From assembly GCA_019745415.1 (NCBI GenBank), contig JAIETF010000056.1, positions 1-64,000 of the forward strand: a stretch of DNA of 64,000 nucleotides, given 5' to 3'. The notes below the pieces were generated by a model, which searched no databases, had not been told where the DNA came from, and worked only from the letters and a program-made list of their open reading frames with translations. Shown here one piece after another: positions 8,174 through 16,193 of the stretch (the first letter of the stretch is position 1; each line of letters begins with the position of its first letter). The translations under genes and the position numbers were made by a program. Source of the DNA: Candidatus Obscuribacterales bacterium. GTDB lineage: Bacteria > Cyanobacteriota > Vampirovibrionia > Obscuribacterales > Obscuribacteraceae.

Positions 8174-9382
8174 ATGTTCAATTTTGCCAATTGTTCTTTT
8201 GCTTCAACGGCTGGCGCATCTCTTGATCTGGAAGAGTATGCTTCAAAGAGGCAGAAGCTTCTGGATAGTTTTTCTGAAGCTTTTCCTGATGACCAGAGAT
8301 GCTGGGAACATCTATTGGACAAGATGGTTCTTAGCGGTCTAGTGAGGTGCTTGAGCTGTTCTGAGCTCAAGCTCGAAATTTCTCCGTGCTTTCGCAAGTT
8401 TAAATGCTTGCTCTGCAAGCGAAATTACTTCACGACCTCCGGAACATTCTTCCATGGCGTTCGCAGGATACGTGCTTGGATGTTTGCTATATGGATTGTT
8501 GAACATGGCTTCTACGTTAGCTCCAAATGGCTAGCTTTGGCTATATCTGTTTCCCAGTCAAGCGCGTTGCATATTCTCAAGACGGTGCTATCGGTGGCAG
8601 AGAGAAGTCAGCAAGCCATTTCTAGGGAGTCTATGGACACAAAGCTATTCCGCGATTTCTTTGCGAAACGTACTTTCTTGACTCCGGCTGGGCAGAAGCC
8701 TAGAAAGGAATTAGGTAATGAAGAAGAATCTCGGGATAGCTCTGCCGGTTCTGATGATCTTGGGGCTGATTTTGTTGATGAACAAGACAGTCAAGCAACT
8801 TCTGAGAAGCGGAGCGCTGGGGCTAGGAATGACACAGCCTCTGACAATGGTAATGGTATAGCCTCTGGCACGTCCAACCGTATTCTTGAGGCGTTGAAAG
8901 AGAGTGCCAAAAGTGTTGATGAACTCTCTTCGGCTCTTGGGGAAGAAGAGCGAAGCATCTTGGTTTCAATTACTGAACTTGAGCTTGAAGGATTGATCTT
9001 AAGGTTGGGGGGCGGTCGTTATTCTTTGACCGGTGCATCTGACCTTAGCGATGAAAGCAAACTGCTATCAATCAGTTCAGCGGCGATTTTTGTGGGTTCA
9101 AGATCAAGTTGCGTCGAGCAGTTAGATTTGCGTTTCTTAGAAGCACTGCTGGTATTTGCTAAACTAAGCAAGGTGGTCCTAAAGGGAGTCAGCCGAAAGT
9201 ATTTGAGGCTTTACATAGCTGCTGCAAACGAGATTGTTGGACGTTCAATTCAAGCAGATGCGCTCGAATTCTGCTTGCAGGCTGGTTATGTAGGTTCACG
9301 AAGGCTGAAACAGTCTGTTACCGGTCCCAAGGTCGAATTCGTCAATCAGGTATCGAATTCAGTGCAGTTGTCTAAGGTCTGA
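8174..9382 (+). CDS. Transposase-derived protein: IS1595-type zinc ribbon/HTH with DprA-like winged helix, no DDE core
   Basis: 402 aa. ATG 8174 is preceded by GGAG with 9-base spacing; a TTG at 8156 is less likely. The N-terminal ~120 residues match the zinc-ribbon and helix-turn-helix start of ISXO2/IS1595 transposases: CLSC and CLLC knuckles, then FTTSGTFFHGVRRIRAW and VSQSSALHILKTVL. The DDE nuclease domain that should follow is missing. Instead there is a Ser/Asp/Glu-rich linker, a winged-helix segment (ILEALKESAKSVDELSSAL to GGRYSLTG) that resembles the C-terminal domain of DprA, and a C-terminal GVSRKYLRLYIAA stretch like the transposase tail. It looks like a domesticated DNA-binding protein, probably a regulator. 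A 32-bp palindrome stands just upstream. Confidence 0.7.
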   Translation: MFNFANCSFASTAGASLDLEEYASKRQKLLDSFSEAFPDDQRCWEHLLDKMVLSGLVRCLSCSELKLEISPCFRKFKCLLCKRNYFTTSGTFFHGVRRIRAWMFAIWIVEHGFYVSSKWLALAISVSQSSALHILKTVLSVAERSQQAISRESMDTKLFRDFFAKRTFLTPAGQKPRKELGNEEESRDSSAGSDDLGADFVDEQDSQATSEKRSAGARNDTASDNGNGIASGTSNRILEALKESAKSVDELSSALGEEERSILVSITELELEGLILRLGGGRYSLTGASDLSDESKLLSISSAAIFVGSRSSCVEQLDLRFLEALLVFAKLSKVVLKGVSRKYLRLYIAAANEIVGRSIQADALEFCLQAGYVGSRRLKQSVTGPKVEFVNQVSNSVQLSKV

Positions 9383-9440
9383 GCGCCAATGGTGCGTGAA
9401 ATCTAGGATGGGCGAATTTAGGTTTGGTCCGAAAGCTGAT

Positions 9441-10616
9441 TTAGATGGGATCGAATGTATCAAGGATCGTCTTGATCGATTTCGTATGGGCTATTGCTGA
9501 CTCCGGTCCGTATCCACCAGCTAATGCCATAGCGAGGGGGATGTTTCTTCTTCGACATTCTGTAACCACATACAGGTCTCGGCTGACCATGTCATCAACC
9601 GTTAGTCTTAGTGTGGCCAGCGGGTCAGTGACCAGCACATCCGAGCCAGCGTTGTAAAAGACAAGATCTGGTTCTACTTTGTCGAGTACGAAAGGCAGCA
9701 TACTCTTAAGTTCGCTAAGGTACTTGGCTCCGTTAGTGCATCTAGGCAGTGGCACTGAGAAATCTTCTTCCACTTTGGGATAGGGGTAGACAGATTCGTC
9801 GAAGAAGTCCAGGACTGTGAGAAATTTCTCGGTTTTTGCTACATTGGCAAAGCCATTTCCTTGGTGAGCGTCAGTGTCGACAATCAAGGCTCTCTTGATC
9901 AGACCTTCTTCTTTCATGACCTTGAGACTAATGGGACCATCACAATAGACGCAGAATCCACCTCCTCTATTTCGGTCGGCATGGTGATAGCCACCTCCAA
10001 CATTAATCGCTAGACCGGTCTTCAGAGCTTCTCTGCAAGCTCTGAGACTGCCACCAGAAGCTAGACGCATAGGAAAGAGAAGTCGCCAATCTAAGATTGG
10101 ACCTGGTACTAGGCTTAGTATCGGAACCTCTAGGATCCTGCTTAGTAATCTGCTATCTGAGAGAGAGTCAAGGTAAGCTTTAGTGTGCACTTTCAGCAGC
10201 AGCTCTCTGTTGAGTTCTTCTGGATTGTGAAATTCCGAAGTTACCCTCCTCTTTTCCTTGATGAGTGTGTTCGCAATTTTGGCGTATTTCTTTGAGTCAA
10301 AACTATGAAGCTTCTCAAAAGCTAACAGTTTGAAGTTGTATTTTGTTGAATAAATTAGTGGTACCTTGCTCTCGCATCTAGCGCCTGCTGCTGGGTTGTT
10401 GAGCGGTAATTTGAAGGATTCTGAGGCATTAGTGGAACCGATATCGGTTCCACTAACAGCTATCGAATCGTCGTTTGCAATTTTTGTCTCATAGCCTTGA
10501 AGATCGACAACATCTGCGCAATCTTCATCGAGTTTGCTTAACAAGTATGCAATGGCGCCAGAAAATGTGGAAAGCCAAATGCCCGAAAGTATCAGTCTTC
10601 TCTTTGATCTGTCCAT
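9441..10616 (-). CDS. Histone-deacetylase-like amidohydrolase (AcuC/HDAC11-type) with N-terminal membrane anchor
   Basis: 391 aa. The arginase/deacetylase catalytic set is present: tandem His in GGGYHHADRNRGGGF, zinc ligands in VDTDAHQGNG and YNAGSDV, and the final AGGYG loop. Family members hydrolyse acetyl-lysine or acetyl-polyamine amides. Residues about 9-25 form a hydrophobic segment, so the enzyme may be membrane-anchored, unusual for the family. The N-terminal linker before the catalytic domain is encoded in part by palindrome copy 2 (residues SGTDIGST), an apparent in-frame insertion. It is convergent with the gene at 8174. The start region is divergent from the MocR gene at 10770, with ~150 bases between for both promoters. 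Confidence 0.85.
   Translation of the reverse strand: MDRSKRRLILSGIWLSTFSGAIAYLLSKLDEDCADVVDLQGYETKIANDDSIAVSGTDIGSTNASESFKLPLNNPAAGARCESKVPLIYSTKYNFKLLAFEKLHSFDSKKYAKIANTLIKEKRRVTSEFHNPEELNRELLLKVHTKAYLDSLSDSRLLSRILEVPILSLVPGPILDWRLLFPMRLASGGSLRACREALKTGLAINVGGGYHHADRNRGGGFCVYCDGPISLKVMKEEGLIKRALIVDTDAHQGNGFANVAKTEKFLTVLDFFDESVYPYPKVEEDFSVPLPRCTNGAKYLSELKSMLPFVLDKVEPDLVFYNAGSDVLVTDPLATLRLTVDDMVSRDLYVVTECRRRNIPLAMALAGGYGPESAIAHTKSIKTILDTFDPI
10429..10456. repeat. Palindrome copy 2 (28 bp) inside the deacetylase gene
   Basis: A perfect 28-bp palindrome centred between 10442 and 10443, sharing its inner 24 bp with copy 1. It is read in frame as SGTDIGST in the linker between membrane anchor and catalytic domain, where insertions should be tolerated. 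Confidence 0.85.
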
Positions 10617-10769
10617 TTTTAAGCCTATTCCGCCTCCTCTTTCTTATACCCGCGAGGCCTCGACTACAAAATTAGTTCTTCTGGGCGTATAACCAATGGA
10701 ATTTATTGGCAAATTTGGCTACTATGCTATACATTCCTACGCTTCCAGGCGTTTTGGTTAGAGGATGTC

Positions 10770-12374
10770 TTGAGACTAAAGATCAAACTTGATAGAAGGC
10801 TGGAAATTGACCTAAGCCGCCAAGTATACGAGCAGCTTAAGGAAGCTATTCTGACTGGAAGAATAAAGCCTGGCGAGAAATTACCTTCCTCTCGCGAGCT
10901 AGCTAGCGAATTAGAAGTCTCGAGACCGACTATAAATGCTGCTTTTGACTTATTGAGTTCCGAAGGGTTTATTGAAAGACGTTTAGGCTCAGGCACGTTT
11001 ATCAAGGAGTTAGATGGGCGATATTTGAGATTTAAAAGTGCAGACTCGATTGCAGCGGCAACGACCACAGTTTCCGAGTTGACGAAGTTCACAAGGAGTC
11101 TTGTTCTTCGCCAAGAGAGAAGCGAAGGTAGTGCTTCTCTGACAAATGCTGTGTCGAGTCTTTCTGTTGGCCGGAAACGTTTTGCAAGGGAGAAGTTCAT
11201 TGATTTTCAGTACGGAATGCCATCCTTGACTGAGTTTCCGATAGCTGAATGGAATCGTATAGTTGGACGTAGTTCCAGAGTGCTTGGACCAGAAGAACTC
11301 ATGAAATCAGGCGCCGCGTGGGGAGAACTTTTCTTGCGGGAGAGTATCGCGAATTGGCTTCAGCGAGTGCGCGGGTTGAATGTTAGTCCTGAGCAGGTGA
11401 TTGTACTGCACGGTCTCAATCGTGCGATTGATTTGACCGCTCGGATTTTTCTCGAATCCGGTGTTTCTGCCCTTGTTGAAACTCCCGGATACAAGGATTG
11501 CCTGCAATTGTTTGCTGGTATTGGAGCAAAGGTTCGCCCTGCCTTTGTCGATCAGGAGGGCTTGGACCTGTCAATCTGGAGAGGTCGCTACGGTCGTCAC
11601 CTTGAACGGTTGCGCTTGATTTACACCACTCCGTCTCATCAGTTTCCTACAGGTGTGACGATGACTCTGGAACGCCGTTTGGAGCTTTTGGAATTTGCTA
11701 GACGAAGAGGAGCCTTTGTCTTCGAAGATGATTTTGATAGTGAGTATTTTGAGGAAGGCAAGCCGTTGCCGGCATTAATGAGTCTTGATAAGTTTCAGGG
11801 GGTCATTTACTGCGGCACCTTTAATCAGCTCGTTTTTCCGGCGCTAGGATTAGGCTATCTGGTGGTGCCTGAATCTTTGATTGAAATTTATCGTAGTGCT
11901 TGTTCTCTCTTGAATGAGCCTGTTAGCTTGATTTTGCAAAAGTGCTTGGACGAGTTCATGCGCTCTGGCGAAATGGAAAGGTCCTGGAGGCGAAGCTTAT
12001 TGCTCTACTCCGAGCGGCGCAAGGTATTCTTGAACGAGATTGACAGGAGATTTAAGCAAGAAGCAAGAATACTTGGTTCTGCTACTGGTGTCTTCACGAC
12101 TGTGCACTTAAAAAGTTTGACCGTGGCTAAGAGTCAAAAATTCAGGGCGGAGGCCAGAGCTAGAGGTGTTCTTGTTTATCCGATATCGCATTTCCTGGGT
12201 GAGTTTTCAGTTGAGTGCCGAGATGAAAAACTCACTGAACTTCTCCAAGGCGCTCTTTCAGCCCGGGATGCCGCTGCTGCTCAGCAATTTATTTTCGGTT
12301 TGGGGGCGACAAAACGAAGCGAAATTATAAGAGGGATAAAGATTCTCTCTCAAGTTTATTCAGAGCTTGAATAA
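10770..12374 (+). CDS. MocR-type GntR regulator with aminotransferase domain lacking the PLP lysine
   Basis: 534 aa, TTG start at 10770 with GAGG five bases before it. Residues about 10-75 are a GntR winged helix (RQVYEQLKEAILTGRIKPGE, LPSSRELASELEVSRPTI). The rest is a fold-type I aminotransferase domain (VLHGLNRAIDL, ETPGYKD, TTPSHQFPTGVTM, EDDFDSEY). In MocR proteins and aminotransferases the PLP-binding lysine sits in GTFSK; here the motif is GTFNQ, with Gln353 in place of Lys. The following R-L-G-Y arginine is Gly (ALGLGY). It therefore probably cannot form the usual internal aldimine and may sense another ligand. Divergent from the deacetylase gene, which is its most likely regulatory target by position. 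Confidence 0.85.
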   Translation: MRLKIKLDRRLEIDLSRQVYEQLKEAILTGRIKPGEKLPSSRELASELEVSRPTINAAFDLLSSEGFIERRLGSGTFIKELDGRYLRFKSADSIAAATTTVSELTKFTRSLVLRQERSEGSASLTNAVSSLSVGRKRFAREKFIDFQYGMPSLTEFPIAEWNRIVGRSSRVLGPEELMKSGAAWGELFLRESIANWLQRVRGLNVSPEQVIVLHGLNRAIDLTARIFLESGVSALVETPGYKDCLQLFAGIGAKVRPAFVDQEGLDLSIWRGRYGRHLERLRLIYTTPSHQFPTGVTMTLERRLELLEFARRRGAFVFEDDFDSEYFEEGKPLPALMSLDKFQGVIYCGTFNQLVFPALGLGYLVVPESLIEIYRSACSLLNEPVSLILQKCLDEFMRSGEMERSWRRSLLLYSERRKVFLNEIDRRFKQEARILGSATGVFTTVHLKSLTVAKSQKFRAEARARGVLVYPISHFLGEFSVECRDEKLTELLQGALSARDAAAAQQFIFGLGATKRSEIIRGIKILSQVYSELE

Positions 12375-12448
12375 TTGATTGGTTTAAGGGTTACTTCTTA
12401 GAAGAGTCTGTAAATAGTGCGGACTGCGGGTTTGCTTTACTTTAGAGG

Positions 12449-12811
12449 TTACTTTTGGGCTGAATCTGCCGAATCTTCAGTTTTGGTCTCGCCGTTGTTC
12501 TTTTCGGTGAGTCCAGCTACTTCAGCACCGGAGGTGGTCTGCGATGAGGCAGTATGAGCCACTTTCTTGTTTTTGAGTTTGCTCATTAGACCGCTTTTCA
12601 TTGTGGCAAACTTGCTTTCTTTAGGAGACTTATCTTTCTTGGACTCTTCAGAAAGAACTTTTGCGTATTTCTTGTAGTCGCTATCTTTGGGGAACTTATA
12701 TGTCGCTTGAGTGGGTAGTTGAGCATGAGCGCTCAGGACTGTTAGAGAAAGTGCAGTTGACGCCATAATGATTTTTTTGACTGAGCGAAGGCACAAACCA
12801 TTGTTTTTCAT
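12449..12811 (-). CDS. Small secreted protein of unknown function
   Basis: 120 aa, with GGAGA six bases before the ATG. It has a clear signal peptide: basic start, hydrophobic core around ASTALSLTVL, and a likely cleavage after SAHA. The mature part is Lys- and Ser-rich, low in complexity and probably unstructured (KESKFATMKSGLMSKLKNKK). Single gene, convergent with the MocR gene. No family recognised. Confidence 0.65.
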   Translation of the reverse strand: MKNNGLCLRSVKKIIMASTALSLTVLSAHAQLPTQATYKFPKDSDYKKYAKVLSEESKKDKSPKESKFATMKSGLMSKLKNKKVAHTASSQTTSGAEVAGLTEKNNGETKTEDSADSAQK

Positions 12812-12942
12812 TGCTTTCTCCGAGCTGAATTGCTGATTTCAGTACTACTTTTGCCGATACGCCACATTATGATAGCAGGCTCTTCTTGCCTTTGAACGCT
12901 AATTACTATAATCTGTAAGAGAAAGATCTAAAAAAGGGAAAA

Positions 12943-12967
12943 GGTAGAGGTCTGGAAGACCTCTACC
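12943..12967 (-). terminator. Terminator of the small TPR gene at 13084
   Basis: GGTAGAGGTCT (12943-12953) pairs with AGACCTCTACC (12957-12967). Read on the minus strand the stem is followed by CCTTTTCCCTTTTTT, so it terminates transcription coming from 13470 toward 13084. Confidence 0.7.
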
Positions 12968-13083
12968 GATAAGAGTTCGCGGCATCAGCATGTTTCTAAG
13001 CGAAGCAGCGAGAGTTTTATTAGATGGTCTTTATGTCGCCCCTGGAGGCTGCTTCTCGACTGGTCTCGTCGAAGATGCTCGAC

Positions 13084-13470
13084 TCAAAGCCTGAAGAGGT
13101 GGTGAAGCCTGCCGAAGATGTCCAGCGTAACAGGGTGATTGTTGCCGAGTTGCGGTTCCAGGATATGCAAGGCCTCCACGAAGTTGTGTCGAGCATTGAT
13201 TTCGTCGCCCTTGCTTTCCTGCAACTGAGCGAGGTCAGCCAGGGCGTATCCGAGCACCTGGTGCTTGGCGCCGAGCTTCTGGCGAGCCATAGACACCGCG
13301 TCAGCGTAGAAACCCTCCGCCTTGTCGAGTTCTTGCCAGCGCTGGTGCTCGCTTCCTTGCTTGAGAAGTTCGGCGATTTCGCTCAAGGTCGGGCAGCCCT
13401 TGTCATTCGGCTCACCTGTTTCGGCGAGTTCATTCTCAGGAAGAATCAGAGTCGTCTGCGGTTTTGTCAT
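13084..13470 (-). CDS. Small TPR protein
   Basis: 128 aa, with GAAAGGACC before the ATG. The middle and end form about two and a half tetratricopeptide helical pairs of the TPR_12 kind (WQELDKAEGFYADAVSMARQ, GYALADLAQLQESKGDEINA, NFVEALHILEPQLG). It is probably a protein-protein adaptor. An overlapping plus-strand frame (13024-13581) is rejected because it lacks any domain and this strand has the ribosome-binding site and terminator. Codons are C-ending and GC-rich compared with neighbours at 8-16 kb, as in the Ter-type operon, suggesting high expression. Confidence 0.75.
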   Translation of the reverse strand: MTKPQTTLILPENELAETGEPNDKGCPTLSEIAELLKQGSEHQRWQELDKAEGFYADAVSMARQKLGAKHQVLGYALADLAQLQESKGDEINARHNFVEALHILEPQLGNNHPVTLDIFGRLHHLFRL

Positions 13471-13742
13471 GTTGGTCCTTTCGAGGGATTTAGCTTCAAT
13501 TTGACTGAAGGCTGGCTCTATTTACTCTACTTTTCTCTTCTAAGACTCAGGGGGCAAACGAAGGCGCTTGCTTGTCGGTAGCGCTTCTGGTAGGCGGACA
13601 GAATGTCGCCAGCAAGCTCACATCGTGCTCTGTAGGAGCGTTCCTCATCTAGTCGGACCTTTTCGTCCTAGACCCTGCCAAGGGAACCGAGTCCTCTTGA
13701 GGGAATTACTTTTCAGAAGCTACCAAACGCGGCTAAACTCAC

Positions 13743-13969
13743 TTGCCTGAAGCTCTGCAAGATTTGATTCGGGTCTGCCAGTGGCTTGTTTCTGATCTAG
13801 ATGAAGGGATACCTGAGGTAAGAATTGAAAAGAGACTTTTGTTCTACGACATGAGTTGGTGGCTAAGCAGCAACTTCGAACTCTTGCTTTACATGAGCTA
13901 TTGAGGCTTCTGGGGTTCCATCCTGAAGATTGTGGCGAGATAGCGACCGACGGCAATAAGACTATGTAA
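13743..13969 (+). pseudogene. Possible frameshifted gene remnant
   Basis: The 780-base gap 13471-14250 has no intact gene, but 13743-13904 reads open as a protein-like sequence (LQDLIRVCQWLVSDLDEGIP). The same character continues to TAA 13967 in a shifted frame (KQQLRTLALHELLRLLGFH). Joined by one frameshift near 13860 this gives about 75 residues of plausible helical protein. No family is recognised. It is either a decayed gene or chance; the rest of the gap holds nothing I can name. Confidence 0.3.
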
Positions 13970-14184
13970 GCCAGATCAATGTTTTCGATTTAATGAATGC
14001 CCCGAAAAGCTTATGAAAGAAAGGCTTACTCCAGTGCTTCAATCATTACGACAATGCTAAGATTGTAGTTTCAGTTGGGATTTTGGCTGGCGTAGGTGCG
14101 CTAGCGAGAAGACCGGCGGACAGGTCTGCTTGTCCAAAGCCGAGTCAAGCCAATCCGATCGAGTGTGCAGAAGGGATTTGATTT

Positions 14185-14226
14185 AGGGGATTTTGCTTAG
14201 GGGATTTGGCTTAGGGGATTAAGCTG
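14185..14226 (+). repeat. Three 14-bp direct repeats ahead of the ABC transporter
   Basis: AGGGGATTTTGCTT, AGGGGATTTGGCTT and AGGGGATTAAGCTG follow each other at exactly 14-base spacing, ending 24 bases before the ATG at 14251. A related AAGGGATTT occurs on either side, the downstream one forming the ribosome-binding site. This is either replication slippage that multiplied a ribosome-binding site or a set of regulator half-sites. Confidence 0.7.
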
Positions 14227-14250
14227 ACTGAATTTATCTGAAGGGATTTA

Positions 14251-15009
14251 ATGGCTGAAATCGTCGACATTGTTGAAGTTGAAAATCTAGCTAAGCGTTT
14301 CGATAATTCAGTCGCTATACAAGATGTCTCTTTTACCATCAGGAAAGGCGAGTTTGTCGGGCTTCTCGGTTCGAATGGTGCTGGTAAATCCACCACTATT
14401 CAGATTCTTCTTGGTCTCATTACCCCGACTGCGGGTACCGTGAGAATCTTTGGCTTGAGCCCTTGGAAAGAGCGGGTGCAAGTTCTAGCCCGCACCAATT
14501 TTAGTTCTGCCTATATCGCCATGCCACCCAATTTGAAAGTAATTGAGAATCTGGAAGTTTTTGCCCGGCTCTATGGTGTCAGTAGGCGAAAAGAGAAGAT
14601 TCAAGAATTGATGTCCTTGTTTGGCATAGAACAGTTGTCGCAGAAGATGACTGGTGCGCTCTCTTCTGGTGAGTCGACGAGGGTCAATCTCTGCAAAGCT
14701 CTGCTCAACGACCCTGAGCTTTTACTCTTGGACGAACCAACTGCCAGTCTTGATCCTGATATCGCCGACAAGGTTAGAAACTTGCTCAAGCAAGTTCAAA
14801 GAGAGCGAGCCCTAACCGTGGTCTATACTTCGCACAACATGATTGACGTCGAGGAGCTTTGTCAGAGGGTATTGTTTTTGCACCAAGGGCGCATAATCGC
14901 CCAGGGGACGCCTGCAGAGCTGGTAGCGAATCTTGGGGAGGAATCACTAGAGGAGGTTTTCATCTCGATTGCTAGAGACAAAGTGCGGCTGCCTGAGTGT
15001 CAGGAATAA
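14251..15009 (+). CDS. ABC transporter ATP-binding protein (ABC-2 type exporter)
   Basis: 252 aa, AAGGGA before the ATG. Walker A is GSNGAGKSTT (preceded by LL), the signature is LSSGESTRVNLCKAL, Walker B is LLLLDEPTASLDP, and the switch His is in YTSHN. The signature has LSSGE rather than LSGGQ, common in the DrrA/NatA export group. The C-terminal LEEVFISIAR is typical of ABC-2 export ATPases. It forms a transporter with the permease at 15075. The substrate is unknown; drug, lipid or polysaccharide export are the usual roles. Confidence 0.9.
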   Translation: MAEIVDIVEVENLAKRFDNSVAIQDVSFTIRKGEFVGLLGSNGAGKSTTIQILLGLITPTAGTVRIFGLSPWKERVQVLARTNFSSAYIAMPPNLKVIENLEVFARLYGVSRRKEKIQELMSLFGIEQLSQKMTGALSSGESTRVNLCKALLNDPELLLLDEPTASLDPDIADKVRNLLKQVQRERALTVVYTSHNMIDVEELCQRVLFLHQGRIIAQGTPAELVANLGEESLEEVFISIARDKVRLPECQE

Positions 15010-15074
15010 ATGCATAGCCTGGAGTTGCTGCACATTCAAGAAGGGCAAAGAAAGTTGTTCGAGGAGGCGTCAAG

Positions 15075-15881
15075 GTGCTAAGCGTTCGTTTAGACAGGGT
15101 CTTTGCCTTGTGTTATCGGTATTTTTTAGTACTATCTCGAAGCAGCTTTCGTGTGATGGATATAGTCTTTTGGCCTGTTATGGACCTTCTTGTCTGGGGA
15201 TTCGTTAGTAGTTACTTCGCGAAAAGCGGCGGCGTGATGTCGCCAGCGGTATCATTTTTGGTTGGCGGGATTATCTTTTTCAATGTTCTCTATAGAGCCC
15301 AGCAGTCGATTTCAGTTTCTTTCCTGGAAGATCTGTGGTCTAGAAACCTCTTGAGCATTTTTGTCTCACCCATAACGGTGGCTGAGTTCGTTTCGGCTAC
15401 ATATGCTGTGGGCGTAGCTCAGTCGGTAATGGTCACTATCATCATGTCGTTAATGGCTTCGTTGCTTTATGCCTTTGACATTTTTTCAATGAGTTGGTAC
15501 CTCATCCCACTTTTTGTCAATTTATTGGTTATGGGATGGTGGCTTGGTCTTGGCACTACTGGCTTTATTCTGCGCTATGGCTATCAAGCAGAGGCCCTGG
15601 CTTGGGCTGTTCCCTTCCTTCTTCAACCAGTCAGTGCTGTCTTTTACCCCGTAGCGGTTTTGCCGACAGCTTTGCAGGCAGTCGCCTGGTTGCTGCCCTC
15701 AACCTATGTTTTCGAAGGTATGCGCAACATTCTGCAGGGGGGCTCCGATTCGACATCGACAATGTATCTCATTAAGGCATCCGTCTTCAATTTGTTCTAC
15801 TGGACTGGCACGGTATTGTTCTTCGGCAAAATGCTGAGTCGAGCTAGAGAACGCGGTTCGCTAGCCAAGATTGTTGTGTAG
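15075..15881 (+). CDS. ABC-2 type permease
   Basis: 268 aa, GTG start at 15075 after AGGAGG. Six hydrophobic segments are spread along the protein, with the ABC-2 signature region near the end (LLQPVSAVFYPVAVLPTALQ, then WLLPSTYVFEGMR), as in the DrrB/NodJ group. It lies 65 bases after the ATPase gene and forms its membrane partner. No terminator is evident before the intergenic region. Confidence 0.88.
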   Translation: MLSVRLDRVFALCYRYFLVLSRSSFRVMDIVFWPVMDLLVWGFVSSYFAKSGGVMSPAVSFLVGGIIFFNVLYRAQQSISVSFLEDLWSRNLLSIFVSPITVAEFVSATYAVGVAQSVMVTIIMSLMASLLYAFDIFSMSWYLIPLFVNLLVMGWWLGLGTTGFILRYGYQAEALAWAVPFLLQPVSAVFYPVAVLPTALQAVAWLLPSTYVFEGMRNILQGGSDSTSTMYLIKASVFNLFYWTGTVLFFGKMLSRARERGSLAKIVV

Positions 15882-16193
15882 AGTGAACACTGCAAAAGAA
15901 TGGAAACCGTTATCAAATCTGAATTTGCGGGAATTTGAATTGATTCGATAATTTAACGATTCTGGGAATCGCAGCCTGTACTGGGATTCGATGCGTTGAA
16001 TTCAAAATGGTGTTGTATTTGGTGTTGACTGAACAGCCTGGGCTTGTTTCAATGTTGCTAGAGCCGCATGGAAAGACGCTTTCAAGCATTCGGCTTTTGA
16101 AAAACGTTATCATTTTTATTTGCGAATTGAATTGGGAATCGTTTTCAAACTAGTTACCAAAGCAATTTCTATAGAGCATTCAGGAGAACAGAA
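15882..16193 (+). promoter_or_regulatory. Intergenic region with Fur/Zur-like box upstream of the His-rich gene
   Basis: TGAAAAACGTTATCA at 16098-16112, read on the minus strand, matches the classical Fur/Zur 15-mer TGATAATNATTATCA at 12 of 14 defined positions. A weaker related copy lies near 15905-15915. Both are followed by a similar ATTTGCG...AATTGAATTG stretch, so part of the region is an imperfect duplication. A metalloregulator site would suit the His/Cys-rich gene at 16194. Nothing else is seen in these 312 bases. Confidence 0.4.

Noticed and set aside
8174-9382. Active IS1595-type insertion sequence
   Set aside because: The DDE nuclease core is missing and I find no terminal inverted repeats or target duplication around the gene.
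13024-13581. 185-codon plus-strand frame overlapping the small TPR gene
   Set aside because: No domain, no ribosome-binding site; the minus-strand TPR gene has both plus a terminator.
15410-15432. tRNA-like start GGGCGTAGCTCAGTCGG
   Set aside because: It lies in frame inside the ABC-2 permease and no anticodon stem, T arm or acceptor partner follows.
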